Shown here piece by piece: positions 16,227-23,427 of a stretch of DNA of 48,404 nt. Where the stretch lies: contig JABWAK010000008.1 of NCBI GenBank assembly GCA_013361065.1, positions 1-48,404 on the forward strand, written 5' to 3'. Made by a program: the position numbers and the translations under genes. The notes beneath the pieces were generated by a model. It ran no database searches. It worked only from the letters and a program-made list of their open reading frames with translations, and was not told the origin of the DNA. The stretch comes from Bacteroidota bacterium. GTDB taxonomy: Bacteria > Bacteroidota > Ignavibacteria > UBA10030 > UBA8401. Every line of letters starts with the position of its first letter. Position 1 is the stretch's first letter.

Positions 16227-16268
16227 AACGGCCGCCTGAGCATCGCTCAGTCGGCCGTTGCAGTTTTT
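16227..16268 (+). terminator. Strong Rho-independent terminator
   Basis: The outer stem AACGGCCG (16227-16234) / CGGCCGTT (16252-16259) and inner stem CTGAGC / GCTCAG around an ATC loop make a 14-bp hairpin with one mismatch, followed by TTTTT at 16264-16268. It ends the gene at 15646-16200. Confidence 0.85.
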
Positions 16269-16284
16269 CAGTGTCCCCCTCGCT

Positions 16285-17241
16285 TCAACGCACGAAGGTG
16301 TACTGAAAAATGGACCTATTGCTCACCTTCGAGATATTGCTCCCGTCCTTCTTCATGGCGTACATGACCCCGGACGCAAGATAGGCGATATACCGGCCGT
16401 CCGGCGTCCAGCGCACATTATTGACCTCCGACCGCCGTAGTCCCGCTCCCGCAGTACCATCGGTCCTCACTGTACGGACCTCCCTCATTTCGGCGGAGAC
16501 CGTACCGACGGAATCAGCGGTGCTCCATCGTTTCACGAAAACAAGCTCCGTACCATCCGGCGAGATATCAACCTCCGGATAAGTGCAGCTGGCGGTCGTC
16601 ATATCGGCGGGAACAAGCAGCGTTGTCTTCTTCGATGAGAGATCGTATCGATACAGTTCCTGGCGGACGGTATCATGCCAGTGTGCATAGATGAGGAATG
16701 CACCATCCTTCGAACAGGCGAACATATTTCCAGCGGCTGCAGTATCGAGCGGTATCACCACTCCGTTCCGGATGATCTTCCACACAACACCATCCAGATC
16801 CAAAGACACCAGCGCATTGCCGTGTGTCCACGTCGCGAAGAGCCTTAGTGGCGACGTGCGGCTGTCGGAGATGACCGATTCGACAGCCGGAGAGGACCGG
16901 ATGTTCACTGTTCCAATGGTAACACCCAGTGAATCGAAGCGCGCCCGGTCGTACACCAATGTGGTGCTGTCCAGAGACAAGGAAAGACTCGATATGGTCG
17001 ATGCATTGAAGCTGATGATGGGCTTCGTGGCCGAATCGGCCAGCGAATGCTGCTCAATGTCGGAGGTGAATCCGTTCGAAGCGGTCCATGTATTCCTGAC
17101 CGCAATGATGGTGTTGGTCAATACGATCGGCGGTACCAGTGTATCGTTGGAGGGTGGTATACCGTCGGAAGGATCGGCTGGGTTCTTGCATCCGACTGCA
17201 ATGAGGAGCGAACCAAGGAGGATCAATGGAAGGTTTTTCAT
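16285..17241 (-). CDS. TolB-like beta-propeller lipoprotein
   Basis: 318 residues. The signal MKNLPLILLGSLLIAVGC ends in a lipobox (I-A-V-G-C18, near-canonical), followed by a linker KNPADPSDG, so the protein should be lipid-anchored. The body repeats four-strand blade patterns with SKDGAFLIYAHW, SPDGTELVFVKRW and TPDGRYIAYLASG, as in TolB/WD40-like propellers. No enzymatic motif is seen; such proteins usually act as binding scaffolds. AGGAG at -12 supports the ATG at 17241. Confidence 0.82.
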   Translation of the reverse strand: MKNLPLILLGSLLIAVGCKNPADPSDGIPPSNDTLVPPIVLTNTIIAVRNTWTASNGFTSDIEQHSLADSATKPIISFNASTISSLSLSLDSTTLVYDRARFDSLGVTIGTVNIRSSPAVESVISDSRTSPLRLFATWTHGNALVSLDLDGVVWKIIRNGVVIPLDTAAAGNMFACSKDGAFLIYAHWHDTVRQELYRYDLSSKKTTLLVPADMTTASCTYPEVDISPDGTELVFVKRWSTADSVGTVSAEMREVRTVRTDGTAGAGLRRSEVNNVRWTPDGRYIAYLASGVMYAMKKDGSNISKVSNRSIFQYTFVR

Positions 17242-17289
17242 TCAATGCTCCTGTGCTGTTCGCTTGTTCCCAGCTGTGTGTCCGTCCCT

Positions 17290-17868
17290 TTACAGTTTCA
17301 ATTGATGGATCTTCTCCTGCTGTTTGTCCATCCATGCGAGCAGAAATCCACCGTCCGGGGTGATGGTCAGCTGCATCCGTCCCGACGGCGCATATTGACT
17401 GGCCGCGATATCCTCCACAACGGTGCCGATGTACTCTGCCTGCACGATGAAGCTGGCGAAGGCCCACGCCGTAAAGCCTTCATCCCCGTTCACAAATGGA
17501 AAGAGCACTTCCGGCTCCCGGAAGCCGACCGACAGAGCGGCATGCTGCTTCACGGCGGTGCTGATGATACCGGTCATGATGTGCACCGGCGCCGCTGCCG
17601 GGTCACGCAGGATGCGGGAAAGAGCCGGTCCGTTGTTGATCGGATCGGTCGCCCCCTCCTTCATCATGGAGGTGAGGAGGTACTCCGCGGCGCTGCGGGC
17701 GGCGGCGGTCCATTCGGCCGGCGTTGAAGTCAGCTCGAGGATCGAAGTAGTTTGAGGAGTATGATGGTCCGTCCGATGGACAGCAATATCGCCGAACACC
17801 GGCTGGAAGGCATTCAATATCTCACGGAGCAAGGGGGATGCACTGTCGCAATTATGGGTAAGGAGCAT
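17290..17868 (-). CDS. Hypothetical protein, about 192 aa
   Basis: The frame is open from a TTG at 17913; the ATG at 17868 is used here, but neither start has a good ribosome site. No signal peptide. Features: SSASPLLREILNAFQPVF-like N-terminus, EWTAAARSAAEYLLTSMM, and HIMTGIISTAVKQHAALS, pointing to an alpha/beta soluble protein. The C-terminal RMQLTITPDGGFLLAWMDKQQEKIHQL is beta-strand rich and the most orderly segment. I do not recognise the family. It sits 48 bases upstream of the TolB-like lipoprotein gene on the same strand and may be cotranscribed with it. Confidence 0.6.
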   Translation of the reverse strand: MLLTHNCDSASPLLREILNAFQPVFGDIAVHRTDHHTPQTTSILELTSTPAEWTAAARSAAEYLLTSMMKEGATDPINNGPALSRILRDPAAAPVHIMTGIISTAVKQHAALSVGFREPEVLFPFVNGDEGFTAWAFASFIVQAEYIGTVVEDIAASQYAPSGRMQLTITPDGGFLLAWMDKQQEKIHQLKL

Positions 17869-18007
17869 AAGAGGAGTTGATTCAATGATCAATGAAAGAT
17901 CGATCGGTTTCAAATCGATGGATCAGACATTGAGTTCATTTAGGTATCATAACTCGTTGATATAATCTTCAGCAGGATGTTTCATTCGTACCATTAGACC
18001 GTGTATG

Positions 18008-18292
18008 TTAATTGATCCTATACGAAAGCAATGACCGTTGATTGAATACCGTGGTCCATGATCGTATCGTAACGATCCCATTCACTAACCCTACGGAAGG
18101 AGAATAAAATGACATTAACTCGTAATCTGGTCCATGTATCTTGTATTGCAGGCAGGAGAAACGGCCGGCTGGAACAACGACAACAGTATCGACTGCACCG
18201 ACAACAAACGCTCCGTACTTGTCATCCCGTATCGCCGGATATTTTGCGATGAGCAAAGGACGTAAGGAATCATCCAGGATCCAGCGCGTTGC
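18008..18292 (-). pseudogene. 5'-truncated remnant of an exported-protein gene
   Basis: Reading minus from just after a TAA at 18295-18293, 94 codons encode WILDDSLRPLLIAKYPAIRD, VVVPAGRFSCLQYKIHG and SFYSPSVGLVNGIV, then stop at 18008. The pattern VPAG-x-F-x-C, followed by Y-x-x-G-V-G-L-V, is what I associate with the C-terminal end of small beta-rich lipoproteins. There is no ATG and no signal or N-terminal domain in any frame upstream, so it looks like a deletion remnant. A functional short protein from the TTG at 18256 (82 aa) cannot be excluded. Confidence 0.5.
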
Positions 18293-18374
18293 TTACATTA
18301 TAAGATCACACTGCCATTCCGTAAAAGATGTTTAATGTTAATTACCTGACAATCCCGAACTAAGAACGGCGGCG

Positions 18375-18394
18375 GTTTGAGCAACAGCTCAAAC
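18375..18394 (-). terminator. Hairpin downstream of the Asp-box lipoprotein gene
   Basis: GTTTGAGC / GCTCAAAC, a perfect 8-bp stem with an AACA loop (plus strand), lies 26 bases past the stop of the minus-strand gene. No T-run, so the call is uncertain. Confidence 0.35.
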
Positions 18395-18420
18395 GACAGG
18401 CTATACGTCGCACTACTAAA

Positions 18421-19371
18421 TTAGTAAAAAGATGTTTTGCTTTTATATATTCCCCTCATGGATGCACCAACATACAAATACCCTTCATCATCTATTGCGG
18501 TTGAATTTGCAGTAACACCCAAGTCTGTTGCCGAAACAATTTCAATCCACGTCAATCCATTGTCAGAAGATTTCAATAAATTCCTATCAACCGCAAATAG
18601 CACATTGTTCTTCCCGACTGTGAATCCTGCCAGGAAACCTTTATAAACATTGTGCCAGCTGATCCCTCTATCTGACGAACGATATGTCGAGCCAAAGATA
18701 TTTGAAACATAAATATTGTTGAGAGAATCGGTATACAGTTCTGCAATCCATGCATCAACGGCGGCAAGTGTATCCCAACTCAACCCATAGTTCGTCGAAC
18801 GTAAAACTCCAAAAATGCCACTTACAAAAAGAGTATCGTGTATCTGACAAATATCCTCGATATACGAAATATGGAACGATGTATCGGGTTCGAACCAATT
18901 TTTACCTCTATTCGTCGAGCACAAAACACCGTTTGACGATGTTCCAAATACATAATTGTTTGAAGTAACGACCATTGAACCGAGAGATTTTGCTAGCACC
19001 AAATTACCATCGGTGAATTTAGCAATGGAGTCTGTAAAACTCCACGAACTACCATAGTTCGATGATGAGTACATACCTGATAATGTAGGAATATAAACAT
19101 AGCCATCGTTACTAAATATTATTCTTCCATGCGGGTAATCATTGATGCAATACTGCCAAGATTTCCCTTTATCGATTGACCTCATCACTCCTTTTTCTAC
19201 GACGGCAATGATATTACCGTTTGGCACAATTGCAATTTTGCTAACGGAAACATTGGGATACAATTGATGCAATATTGATTCTCGTTGTTCATTGCTCTCA
19301 TTGGTAGAATCACACCCATAGAGGATACACTGAATACATACTAGTATTACAATTATTTTTGCTTTATTCAT
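18421..19371 (-). CDS. Asp-box (BNR) beta-propeller lipoprotein
   Basis: 316 residues from the ATG at 19371; alternative ATG at 19401. The signal MNKAKIIVILVCIQCILYGC ends in a lipobox-like I-L-Y-G-C. Six Asp-boxes (S-x-D-x-G-x-S-W type) are spaced along the chain: SIDKGKSW, SSNYGSSW, STNRGKNW, STNYGLSW, SSDRGISW, SSDNGLTW. This is the sialidase/YCF48-like propeller pattern; the catalytic Arg triad of sialidases is not visible, so a binding or scaffold role is likelier. The gene is conspicuously AT-rich against its 60-percent-GC surroundings, suggesting recent acquisition. Confidence 0.82.
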   Translation of the reverse strand: MNKAKIIVILVCIQCILYGCDSTNESNEQRESILHQLYPNVSVSKIAIVPNGNIIAVVEKGVMRSIDKGKSWQYCINDYPHGRIIFSNDGYVYIPTLSGMYSSSNYGSSWSFTDSIAKFTDGNLVLAKSLGSMVVTSNNYVFGTSSNGVLCSTNRGKNWFEPDTSFHISYIEDICQIHDTLFVSGIFGVLRSTNYGLSWDTLAAVDAWIAELYTDSLNNIYVSNIFGSTYRSSDRGISWHNVYKGFLAGFTVGKNNVLFAVDRNLLKSSDNGLTWIEIVSATDLGVTANSTAIDDEGYLYVGASMRGIYKSKTSFY

Positions 19372-19465
19372 AATTCGGTATACAAAAGATTGATTTTTCA
19401 TTGATATATTTTGAACAAGGTTTGTATTCAATGTTCTTGCCGTAAAGCAGATGATTCATCACCTA

Positions 19466-19861
19466 TCAATCGACCACTATTGAATGCTCGATCGGCTTCA
19501 CGCCATCCGGCTGCCGGACCTTGATGTGGAGCATCCCTGTGCGGCGCGCAAGGAACTTCCGTTCCATCCCATCCAGATACGTATCCTTACGGTAATCGAT
19601 CACCGAATACCAAGCACCGACCGCCGTGAGTATCAAGGAGTCATCCTTCTGAACGATGTCGATATGTTTGAACTGCCGCGAATACCATGCGCCGACCTTT
19701 CCGTAGAACTTCACCGTGATGGTATCCTTCAGCATTACCTGCTGCGGGTGGACGATGCTGTCGACGGCGATGATGAAGTCGAACTGCTTGGTCTCCGATT
19801 CAGACCCGCAATGATAGAGCATGGAAAGAGTCGATGCGATGATAATGAGAAGCGTTTTCAT
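19466..19861 (-). CDS. Small exported hypothetical protein, 131 aa
   Basis: The N-terminus MKTLLIIIASTLSMLYHC is a signal peptide; the Cys at 18 with L-Y-H before it is a poor lipobox, so lipidation is uncertain. The mature part alternates strands: FDFIIAVDSIVHPQQVML, DTITVKFYGKVGAWYS, and HIKVRQPDGVKPIEHSIVV, resembling a single Ig-like or beta-sandwich domain. No family recognised. AGGTTCGG before the ATG at 19861 may serve as a ribosome site. It lies within the AT-rich accessory patch but its own composition is closer to the core. Confidence 0.65.
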   Translation of the reverse strand: MKTLLIIIASTLSMLYHCGSESETKQFDFIIAVDSIVHPQQVMLKDTITVKFYGKVGAWYSRQFKHIDIVQKDDSLILTAVGAWYSVIDYRKDTYLDGMERKFLARRTGMLHIKVRQPDGVKPIEHSIVVD

Positions 19862-20050
19862 GTCCGAACCTGCAAAGGATTACCATTGAAGAGTGTAACG
19901 GTTGCATTTGTTCAAATCTATTGATTTTACGCATCTCAAGCTATCACGTAAACACGGTATACCCGGAACGACAGGTATGGTATTTGTCGGAATATCGCGA
20001 ATCGGACTTGTTGGTGGGGATTGGGGTATTGTGAATTGTTCAGGGGGTTC

Positions 20051-20086
20051 ACCGCGGAGAACGCAGAGGACGCAGAGAAGATGTAG
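20051..20086 (+). repeat. Nonamer tandem repeat, consensus AACGCAGAG
   Basis: ACCGCGGAG, AACGCAGAG, GACGCAGAG and a degenerate AAGATGTAG follow in register within the 19862-20284 spacer. Similar period-9 strings are a familiar intergenic repeat in environmental bacteria. Confidence 0.6.
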
Positions 20087-20123
20087 AACACGGTCCCACA
20101 AGCAGCAGCGATCGATCACCACA

Positions 20124-20189
20124 GGCCCGGACTTCAGTCCGGGCCAATACGGAACGGACATACTAGGTAATAATGGGCTTCAGCCCATT
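20124..20189. repeat. REP/BIME-like pair of TTCA-loop hairpins
   Basis: Two palindromes 26 bases apart: GGCCCGGACT-TC-AGTCCGGGCC (20124-20145) and AATGGGCT-TC-AGCCCATT (20172-20189). Each folds into a perfect stem closed by a TTCA loop. Paired hairpins of this form are typical of REP elements mobilised by RAYT transposases; none is in the window. The spacer 19862-20284 holds this pair and the nonamer repeat, and no gene. Confidence 0.65.
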
Positions 20190-20244
20190 CTATATACGAA
20201 TGGATGATGGGATGTGAAAGAGAGAGCAGGTAAGCGTCACCTCT

Positions 20245-20272
20245 AAAAGAGCGTTCGTATGAGGAGACGCTC
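20245..20272 (-). terminator. Terminator of the repeat-protein operon
   Basis: On the minus strand GAGCGT, a 12-base loop, ACGCTC and TTTT follow in order, starting 12 bases after the stop of the 161-aa gene. The 6-bp stem is short but the T-run is well placed. Confidence 0.5.
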
Positions 20273-20284
20273 ACCGGCCACGTG

Positions 20285-20770
20285 TCAGGCTTTGCGGTGG
20301 AGTTCGGCGAGCTGGGCGATCTTCTGCTGGTATTCCTTGACGACGATGTTCTCGGGATCGAAGAAGGCGATGCGCTGGATCTCCTCCAGGGCGCGGCCGA
20401 ATTCCTTCGCTTCGATGAATTGATCCGTCCGCCGGAAGTACTGGTTCTTGATCCGCTCCAGTGCGATGGTCCGTTCGTCCGGCATGACGCTCCCTTCCGT
20501 GCGGCGTGTATCGCGGCGGGAGCGGTCATTCACGGCGCGGTCGATGAGGAGCGCCAGGAGCTGCTCATCCTCCGCGAACCGCTGGGCGGAGAACTCGGGG
20601 GACTCCGGCGAAGGGAGTGCTGCGACGAATTGTTCGAGCGCCAGCAGGTAGAGATTGTGCAGATCGATGATCTTGGCATCGCGGATGATGGTGAGCGCGT
20701 GCGTGTACCGGTGGGTGCGCACTTCCTGATGCACCTCGCGGAGCAGGGTCGTCAACGAGTCGATGCTCAT
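20285..20770 (-). CDS. Short paralogue of the TPR-like/coiled-coil repeat proteins, 161 aa
   Basis: Start ATG at 20770 overlaps the preceding stop (TGATG), so it is translationally coupled to the 851-aa gene. It has two helical-hairpin modules: an N-terminal one (TLLREVHQEVRTHRYTHALTIIRDAKIIDLHNLYLLALEQFV) equivalent to the N-terminal module of both larger proteins, and a C-terminal one (FIEAKEFGRALEEIQRIAFFDPENIVV) matching the internal repeat. It keeps the L-x-x-x-x-F-x-x-A-L-x-x-I-x-x-A/I-x-x-x-D-P-x-N pattern. Reads as a minimal version of the family, perhaps a cap or adaptor for the long proteins. No signal peptide; cytosolic. Confidence 0.8.
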   Translation of the reverse strand: MSIDSLTTLLREVHQEVRTHRYTHALTIIRDAKIIDLHNLYLLALEQFVAALPSPESPEFSAQRFAEDEQLLALLIDRAVNDRSRRDTRRTEGSVMPDERTIALERIKNQYFRRTDQFIEAKEFGRALEEIQRIAFFDPENIVVKEYQQKIAQLAELHRKA

Positions 20771-23325
20771 CAGCCGGCCGCTTGTCCGCTGGAATAGATG
20801 AGTTTGAGGCCCTGTGCCGCCTTCAGGTCATGTTCCGCCTGCTCGGCCCGGATCTCGGCGTCGAGGGTGAGCAGTTCGGTGTTCTGCAGATCCACCGTGA
20901 GACCGTGAGCGATCTCGTCCAGCGCCTTGGCGAACTCGCGCTGAGCACGGAACTCGGTGGCGACGCGGATATGGATGCGGATGAGACGGTCCTGCTCTTC
21001 CTTGGAGATGCGGGGCTGGGCGCCGGCGCCGGGAGCGGCCTGCTGCGATGAAAGCTTCGCATCGTGGAGGGCGGTGATGCGCTGTTCCAGTTTGAGCAAT
21101 TCGTCGTTGGCCGGATCGAGCACCAGTCCTGAGAGGATCTCCACGAGCGCCTTGTCCGGCAGATTGGCCATCAGATAGCTCTGCGCCTGCGCCAGATACC
21201 GCGCCACTTTCTGTTCCCGTGCATCGGCACGGTGCTGGTCCCGGGACTGTGCCATGACCGCTTCGATATCCTCCATGAGGGAGAGCGATTCCACGCGGGT
21301 GGGATCGAAATCGAGCGCCTTGCGCACGGCGATCATCGCTTCGTCGAACTTCTCCACCGTGAGGTACTCCCGTGCGACCACGAGCAGTTTCTGGATCTCC
21401 AGATTCCGGGACTCGACGCGCTGCTGCATCGTCCACCGTTCGGACGCCTCGCGGATCCGTTCGCGCATGGCGGTCAGTTCCGTGTGCGTACCGTCCAGAT
21501 GCAGTCCGCTCTCCACTTCCGACAACGCCTGTTCGAAGAGGTCCCGTTCCAGGAATTCGGCCGCATGCTGCAGATGCCGTTCGATCACCTTCGATGATTC
21601 ATCGCGGGTGCGGCGCTCATGCTCCTCCGCCAGGAAGGCATCGAATTCCGCCTGCAGCTGCTGTTCGAACGACTGGATGGTGAGGTCCAGCGGGTTCAGG
21701 ATGAATGCTTTCGCCACTTCGTTGAATGCCTTGCTGAACTGCTTCATGCCGCGGAGCCGTTCCGCTTCGGCCAGATGCATCGCGATGCGCGCGTCGGTCT
21801 CGTTCCTGGTCCGTTCCTCTTCCTGCCGGGACTGCTGCAGCCGTTCCTGATGGGCCGCCTGATAGCTCTCCCGCTCCGCCAGGATGCGCTGCTCCATCCC
21901 TTTCACATCCTCATCGAACGGATCGATGATGAACGCGAGGGCGACCTCGCCGAGCGCTACTTCGAACTGGCGTTCGTTCAGGAATCTGGAGGCACGCTCC
22001 AGATACTGCAGGATCTTCTCCTTGTCCGCCTTGCGCTGTGCCAGCACCTCCTCGCTCTCCCCTTCCAGCACGCGTTCGCGGTCCGTATGGACCATGCGGC
22101 GGATCTCCTCCTCCTGCTGCCGGCGGATCTGGTCCTGCAGTTCGCGCTTGCTCTCCTCTTCGCGGCGGAAATGTTCCTCCTGCATCGCGAGGATGCGGCG
22201 TTCGCACTCCTGCAGTTCGTCGTTGACCGGATCGAGCACGGTGGCGCGGGTGATGGTGCGGAGCGCGTCGGTGAACTTCTGCTGCCGGGCGAGCTGCTCG
22301 GCGTTGGCGATGTGCTTGCGGATGGTCGCCACGATGGTCTCGCGCTTCCGCTGCCGCTCTTCCAGCTGCCGCTGGTACTGTTCCAGCTGCTGCTGCTGCT
22401 GTTTCTCCTGCATCTCCAGGATGCGCTGTTCCAGACGGAGCACTTCCTCGTTCAGCGGATCGATGACGATGACGAACGCGAGCTCGCTCAGCGCTTCGTC
22501 CAGCTTGTTGGCCTGGTACAGTTCCGTGACATGCTGCAGGTACTGCCGGACCTTCTCCTCCTGCGCGCGTTTCCGTTCCTGTTCCTCACGGCGGACCTTC
22601 TCTTCCTTCTCCTTCTGGTAGAGCTGGGACTGGGACTTGAGGAGCTCCTGCCGTTTCAGGCGGTCCTCCTCCATCCTCCGCTGCCGTTCCGTCTCCTCAT
22701 CACGCCGTGCATCCTCCTGCGCTTTGCGGATGGTGTCCTCCAGCGCATGGATACGGTCATTCACCGGATCGAGCAGATACGCGCGGGCGATCTCATCGAG
22801 CGCGCGGCCGTATTCCTTCCGCTGGAAGTATCCGTTGGCTCGGGTGAGGAACGCTGCGATCTTCCCTTCGATGGCGGTGCGGCGCAGTTCATCGTTGCGG
22901 TTCTTCGCTTCCTCTTCCTTCCGGTGCAGCTCGACCGCCTGTTCCTGCTGTGCGGCAACGGCGGCGCTGTGCTGTGCTTCGATGATGGCGAGATTGGAGA
23001 GGTGCTGGAGGGTCGGTGCGATCTTCTGTTCAGCGTTCGGTTCGGCCGGTGCGGCCGGTGCCGCGGAGGCGGCAGCCGGTGCAGCGGGGGCGGAGCCCTT
23101 CTTCGCTTCTTCGGCCTGCTTGGCGGTCAGAAGCGTCCGGACCCGTTCCTCATACGCAAGGGCGTACAGGTGGCGGGAATCGTAGGAACGCGCTTTGGCG
23201 ATCAGCTGCAACGCGGCGGCAAGGTCTCCCTCCTTCACAAGCTTATCAGCCTGCTTCAGAAGAAGAGCGACCTCCTTCATGCGTTCCGATGCCGGAAGCG
23301 ATGTATTATCCTGCGACGCTGCCAT
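20770..23325 (-). CDS. Giant TPR-like hairpin/coiled-coil repeat protein, 851 aa
   Basis: About ten modules, each a helical hairpin followed by a charged coiled coil. The hairpin consensus is (I/V)xxYLxxAxxLxxxxxFxxALxEIxxAxxLDPxNxxVxxLExRI, for example EYGRALDEIARAYLLDPVND, KLDEALSELAFVIVIDPLNE and LPDKALVEILSGLVLDPAND. Linkers are Glu/Arg/Gln-rich (QQQQQLEQYQRQLEERQRKR). The N-terminal module (about 15-70) is divergent and separated by an Ala/Pro linker at about 78-96. No signal or membrane segment. The hairpin resembles a TPR with the fixed D-P turn. No known named family fits; scaffold function is inferred from architecture. A candidate promoter (23369-23397) precedes it. Confidence 0.85.
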   Translation of the reverse strand: MAASQDNTSLPASERMKEVALLLKQADKLVKEGDLAAALQLIAKARSYDSRHLYALAYEERVRTLLTAKQAEEAKKGSAPAAPAAASAAPAAPAEPNAEQKIAPTLQHLSNLAIIEAQHSAAVAAQQEQAVELHRKEEEAKNRNDELRRTAIEGKIAAFLTRANGYFQRKEYGRALDEIARAYLLDPVNDRIHALEDTIRKAQEDARRDEETERQRRMEEDRLKRQELLKSQSQLYQKEKEEKVRREEQERKRAQEEKVRQYLQHVTELYQANKLDEALSELAFVIVIDPLNEEVLRLEQRILEMQEKQQQQQLEQYQRQLEERQRKRETIVATIRKHIANAEQLARQQKFTDALRTITRATVLDPVNDELQECERRILAMQEEHFRREEESKRELQDQIRRQQEEEIRRMVHTDRERVLEGESEEVLAQRKADKEKILQYLERASRFLNERQFEVALGEVALAFIIDPFDEDVKGMEQRILAERESYQAAHQERLQQSRQEEERTRNETDARIAMHLAEAERLRGMKQFSKAFNEVAKAFILNPLDLTIQSFEQQLQAEFDAFLAEEHERRTRDESSKVIERHLQHAAEFLERDLFEQALSEVESGLHLDGTHTELTAMRERIREASERWTMQQRVESRNLEIQKLLVVAREYLTVEKFDEAMIAVRKALDFDPTRVESLSLMEDIEAVMAQSRDQHRADAREQKVARYLAQAQSYLMANLPDKALVEILSGLVLDPANDELLKLEQRITALHDAKLSSQQAAPGAGAQPRISKEEQDRLIRIHIRVATEFRAQREFAKALDEIAHGLTVDLQNTELLTLDAEIRAEQAEHDLKAAQGLKLIYSSGQAAG

Positions 23326-23368
23326 AATTCGCTGAAATTCGCCTTATTTTTGAAGAAATATCCTGTGT

Positions 23369-23397
23369 ATGGTATCAAAAATCGCCGTGGGAGTCAA
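23369..23397 (-). promoter_or_regulatory. Candidate internal promoter for the 851/161-aa genes
   Basis: On the minus strand TTGACT (23397-23392), a 17-base spacer and TACCAT (23374-23369) lie in the 102-base gap before the 851-aa gene. The -35 matches at 5 of 6 and the -10 at 4 of 6 positions. It could raise expression of the last two genes above the rest. Confidence 0.4.
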
Positions 23398-23427
23398 CCC
23401 GGTCCCCGATTAGAATATTATAACCGG

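Noticed and set aside
17869-17913. A TTG start giving a 207-residue version of the hypothetical protein
   Set aside because: No ribosome site and a rare start; kept as an alternative only.
20124-20189. The hairpin pair as Rho-independent terminators
   Set aside because: No T-runs follow either stem, the genes on both sides are on the minus strand with a separate terminator at 20245, and identical loop sequences suit a REP element better.
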